A stretch of DNA of 7,889 nucleotides from Gammaproteobacteria bacterium (GTDB taxonomy: Bacteria; Pseudomonadota; Gammaproteobacteria; GCA-001735895). The stretch spans positions 1-7,889 of the forward strand of contig WGBK01000230.1 of the NCBI GenBank assembly GCA_015494335.1, written 5' to 3'. The notes under the pieces were generated by a model. That model was not told the DNA's origin. It was given only the letters and a program-made list of their open reading frames with translations, and did not search any database. The translations under genes were made by a program, and so were the position numbers. The first letter of the stretch is position 1. Every line of letters begins with the position of its first letter. Shown piece by piece: positions 5,631 to 7,889 of the stretch.

Positions 5631-6490
5631 TGAACGTGATGGTCCGCGACAAGACCTCCTTTCTGCGTGCCCTGCGACCCTTTTCCCTGGTGGTGGCGCT
5701 TGCCACCTGCGGGCTGGGCGTCTCCCTGGCCTGGCTCGATGGGGCCAGGAATCACTGGCTGGCGGGGCTGGTACTGTTCAATGGGCTGCTGCTGCAGATT
5801 GCCGTCAACCTGATCAACGATCACCGCGATATCGAGAGCCAGCGCTTCAGCGAAGCCCAGAGGCGCGCGGTGCTGCGCAATACCCGTTTTGGTTACGAAA
5901 CCCTTCTGCTGGCCATCGCCATCGGACTCTACCTGGTCACGCTGCGCGGCTGGCCGCTGTTGCTGCTGGGGCTGATCGGTGTGTTCGGGGCCTGGGGCTA
6001 TACCGGCGGTCAGATCAACTACAAGTCCCGCGGGCTGGGTATCCTGCTGGTGTTTCTGCTGATGGGGGTGCTGCTGATCGGCGGGGCCTACTATGTCGTC
6101 ACCGGTACTTATTCCCTGCGCGTGTTCTGGCTGTCCTTGCCCTTCAGCCTGCTTTCCTCCCTGTTGCTGCTCAGCAACGAGCTGCGGGACTACGAGCAGG
6201 ATCTGGCCGAGGGCATCCGAACGCTGAGTGTGCGTTTGGGCTACGAATTTGGCGTGCGCCTCTATTACGGTCTCAGCGCGGCCGTCTATCTGCTCAGCGT
6301 TCTGCTGTACCAGGCCGGGTTGCTGCAGGGCGTGTGGCTGTTGCTGGTCACGGCCCTCGCCCTGTGGCAGCCGCTCAAGCTGTTGCGTGCGCCTGCCGAG
6401 AAGCGGCATCGATTGACGCCGCTGACGGGCCGCTTGTACCTGCTGTTCAGCCTGGCCTTCATTGCCAGCCTGTGGGGCAGTTTACCCTGA
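5630..6490 (+). CDS. menA: MenA-like UbiA-superfamily prenyltransferase
   Basis: This is an integral inner-membrane enzyme that would transfer a polyprenyl chain to an aromatic acceptor. MenA uses 1,4-dihydroxy-2-naphthoate, giving demethylmenaquinone. The 286-aa product (E. coli MenA is about 308) has both aspartate-rich sites: N60-x-x-N63-D64-x-x-D67 (NLINDHRD) and N183-x-x-R186-D187-x-x-x-D191 (NELRDYEQD). The latter is followed by AEGIRTLSVRLG, a strong MenA-type signature. About eight or nine hydrophobic helices are visible. The FLRALRPFSLVVAL opening at residues 11-24 is also typical. The start at 5630 overlaps the previous stop; an alternative ATG at 5639 would remove three residues. 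A methyltransferase of the UbiE/MenG family lies two genes down. No other men or mqn genes are in view, so the aromatic acceptor is inferred. Other members of the superfamily prenylate different rings. Confidence 0.82.
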   Translation: MNVMVRDKTSFLRALRPFSLVVALATCGLGVSLAWLDGARNHWLAGLVLFNGLLLQIAVNLINDHRDIESQRFSEAQRRAVLRNTRFGYETLLLAIAIGLYLVTLRGWPLLLLGLIGVFGAWGYTGGQINYKSRGLGILLVFLLMGVLLIGGAYYVVTGTYSLRVFWLSLPFSLLSSLLLLSNELRDYEQDLAEGIRTLSVRLGYEFGVRLYYGLSAAVYLLSVLLYQAGLLQGVWLLLVTALALWQPLKLLRAPAEKRHRLTPLTGRLYLLFSLAFIASLWGSLP

Positions 6491-6511
6491 TTCGATTCCA
6501 CGGAGCTTTCG

Positions 6512-7384
6512 ATGAACCAGGATCCCATTCTCGCCATTGCCCTGCCGGTGACGCTGTTCTGCATCATGTTCGGCATGGGCACGGCGCTCACCCTTGGGCA
6601 TTTTCGCCAGTTACTGCGCAGCCCGATCCCGATCCTGGTGGGGATGACCTCGCAGATGGTTCTGCTGCCGGTGCTGGCTTACCTGTTGTTGACCGTCTTC
6701 GATCTGCCGCCGGAGTTGTTCGTCGGCTTCATGATTCTGGCCTTCGCGCCGGGAGGGACCACATCGAATGCCTTTTCCTATCTGGCCGGTGGTAATCTGG
6801 CCCTGTCCATTGCCCTGACCGCCATTGTCAGCCTGCTGGTGCCGTTCACCATCCCCATGCTGGCGGCCCCGTTGCTCGAATCGCGGCTCGGCATCGATGC
6901 CGCGATCGCAATGCCCTTTGGGCCGACTCTGGCGAAGCTGGTGCTGGTCGGCCTGTTGCCGGTGATTCTGGGCATGTGGTTGCGGCACGGGCGGGCAGAT
7001 TTCTGTCGTCGTCACGAGGCGGTGCTGACCCGGGTTCCGCTGCTGATGCTGCTGGCGGTCATCGCCGGCATCATCGTCAATGTCTGGGAGCGGATGCCCG
7101 GCTTCCTGTCCCTTACCGCGGGCCCGGCGCTGACGCTGGCGACGGCAGCCCTGGTGGCGGGTTATGCCTTTGCCCGGCTGATGGGGCAGGATCGACGCAA
7201 TGCCCGTACCATCGCCATCGAAACCTCGATCCAGAATGGCGGTACCGCCATCTTCGTCACCGGCAGCCTGTTGCACAATGCGCAGATGACCGTGGCGCCG
7301 GTGATGTACGGCATCCTGATGCTGCTGCCGGTTTTCACCGCGTTGGCACTGATACGGCTGCGGCCGGCGGGGGCCCTGGCATGA
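6512..7384 (+). CDS. Bile acid:sodium symporter family (BASS) transporter
   Basis: This is a 290-aa inner-membrane protein with about nine or ten hydrophobic helices, typical of the BASS/SBF family, whose members use the sodium gradient to move organic anions. The sodium ligands known from the Neisseria ASBT structure all have counterparts at the same spacing: Q48 (for Q77), S85 and N86 in PGGTTSN (S114, N115), S99 and T103 (S128, T132), E237 and Q241 in ETSIQNGG (E260, Q264). Sodium coupling is therefore well supported. The substrate is not; bacterial members take up bile acids, pantoate, pyruvate or other organic acids. A good ribosome binding site (GGAG, 6502-6505) sits six bases before the ATG. 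It starts 21 bases after menA, and its TGA overlaps the next start (ATGA at 7381-7384), so it belongs to the same operon. Whether it serves quinone synthesis is unknown. Confidence 0.9.
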   Translation: MNQDPILAIALPVTLFCIMFGMGTALTLGHFRQLLRSPIPILVGMTSQMVLLPVLAYLLLTVFDLPPELFVGFMILAFAPGGTTSNAFSYLAGGNLALSIALTAIVSLLVPFTIPMLAAPLLESRLGIDAAIAMPFGPTLAKLVLVGLLPVILGMWLRHGRADFCRRHEAVLTRVPLLMLLAVIAGIIVNVWERMPGFLSLTAGPALTLATAALVAGYAFARLMGQDRRNARTIAIETSIQNGGTAIFVTGSLLHNAQMTVAPVMYGILMLLPVFTALALIRLRPAGALA

Positions 7385-7889
7385 GTCATCGACTGACCCG
7401 AAGCTTCGGACGCAAGCGGGTCGATCCCGAGCAGCGCGAGCGGCTGATTCGCAGCGTGTTCGAGCGTGTTGCGCCGCGCTACGACCTGATGAACGACCTG
7501 ATGAGCATGGGCATCCATCGCTGGTGGAAAGGGCGTTTCTGTCATGAGGTCGATCGACAGGATGGCGACTGTTTCGTGGACCTGGCGGCGGGTACCGGGG
7601 ATATCGCCGAGCGACTGTTGCGGCCGGGCAGGGAGGTGGTGCTGGTGGACCCGTCCCCGGCCATGCTGGAGGTCGCAAGGCGGCGACTGGGGGATGCCTG
7701 CCGCTACGAAGAGGGCACGGCGGAACAGATCCCCTTGCCGGATGCCTCGGTGGATGTACTAGCGATCTCCTTCGGCATACGCAATGCCACTGACATCGAG
7801 GCGGCATTGCGCGATATCGCCCGCGTGCTGAAACCGGGCGGTCGCTTCTACTGCCTCGAATTCAGTGAACCGGCGTTCTGGCTCAAGCC
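7381..7889 (+). CDS. ubiE: UbiE/MenG-family quinone C-methyltransferase, 3' end missing
   Basis: This is an S-adenosylmethionine-dependent methyltransferase that adds the ring C-methyl group in menaquinone (from demethylmenaquinone) and/or ubiquinone synthesis, in the cytoplasm at the membrane. The first 169 codons are present out of a usual 250 or so; the frame is open to the window edge. Family signatures in order: VFERVAPRYDLMNDLMSMGIHRWW (26-49), SAM motif I DLAAGTGD (67-74), the acidic ribose-binding VLVDPS near 88-93, then ISFGIRNATDI and RVLKPGGRFYCLEFSEP. These last two are the strongest marks of UbiE/COQ5 over other methyltransferases. The ATG overlaps the transporter's stop. The pairing with menA two genes upstream suggests a menaquinone role. 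Whether it also acts on ubiquinone, as E. coli UbiE does, cannot be told from this. The N-terminus (TRSFGRKRV) differs a little from the common THFGF form. Confidence 0.9.
   Translation, partial: MSHRLTRSFGRKRVDPEQRERLIRSVFERVAPRYDLMNDLMSMGIHRWWKGRFCHEVDRQDGDCFVDLAAGTGDIAERLLRPGREVVLVDPSPAMLEVARRRLGDACRYEEGTAEQIPLPDASVDVLAISFGIRNATDIEAALRDIARVLKPGGRFYCLEFSEPAFWLK

Noticed and set aside
5546..6409. Minus-strand open frame of 287 codons opposite the prenyltransferase
   Set aside because: Gln/His-rich antisense translation with no recognisable features; the plus strand has clear MenA motifs.

Overview
The window is a visibly GC-rich (about 60% by eye) stretch of chromosome from a Gram-negative proteobacterium. 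A gammaproteobacterium is most likely: it carries an outer-membrane phospholipase A (PldA/OMPLA), a MaeB-type malic enzyme with a fused phosphotransacetylase domain, and a UbiE-family quinone methyltransferase. A sulfur- or photo-oxidising lineage such as Chromatiales is only a guess. Nothing indicates a mobile element, phage, CRISPR array, or rRNA/tRNA gene, and no stretch longer than about 130 bases lacks a gene.

Layout. Bases 1-95 hold, on the minus strand, the N-terminal 31 codons of a gene resembling the PiuC/PKHD-type Fe(II)/2-oxoglutarate hydroxylases. It diverges from a plus-strand pair: an unrecognised acidic 106-aa protein (128-448) and, 10 bases later, pldA (459-1484). A 126-base AT-richer gap with a TATACT -10 candidate and two TTATTAG direct repeats precedes maeB (1611-3875). 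An 85-base gap with two perfect palindromes then leads to a gene (3961-5391) for an unrecognised protein with about four membrane helices and a long coiled coil.

The last third (5460-7889) looks like one operon. A good sigma70-type promoter (about 5404-5432) and an 8-bp inverted repeat reaching into the first start codon precede a 56-aa two-helix membrane protein. Its stop codon overlaps the start of a MenA-like UbiA-superfamily prenyltransferase. That is followed 21 bases later by a bile acid:sodium symporter family (BASS) transporter with every expected sodium ligand, whose stop overlaps (ATGA) the start of a UbiE/MenG-family C-methyltransferase cut off by the window edge. Prenylation of an aromatic head group followed by ring C-methylation are the last steps of menaquinone synthesis, so the operon probably serves isoprenoid quinone biosynthesis. 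The roles of the small membrane protein and the transporter in it are unknown.

Most of the window is conventional metabolism and envelope biology. I see no clear new multi-gene system. The least explained items are the coiled-coil membrane protein, the 56-aa protein coupled to menA, the unknown protein before pldA, and the palindromic elements at three promoters.
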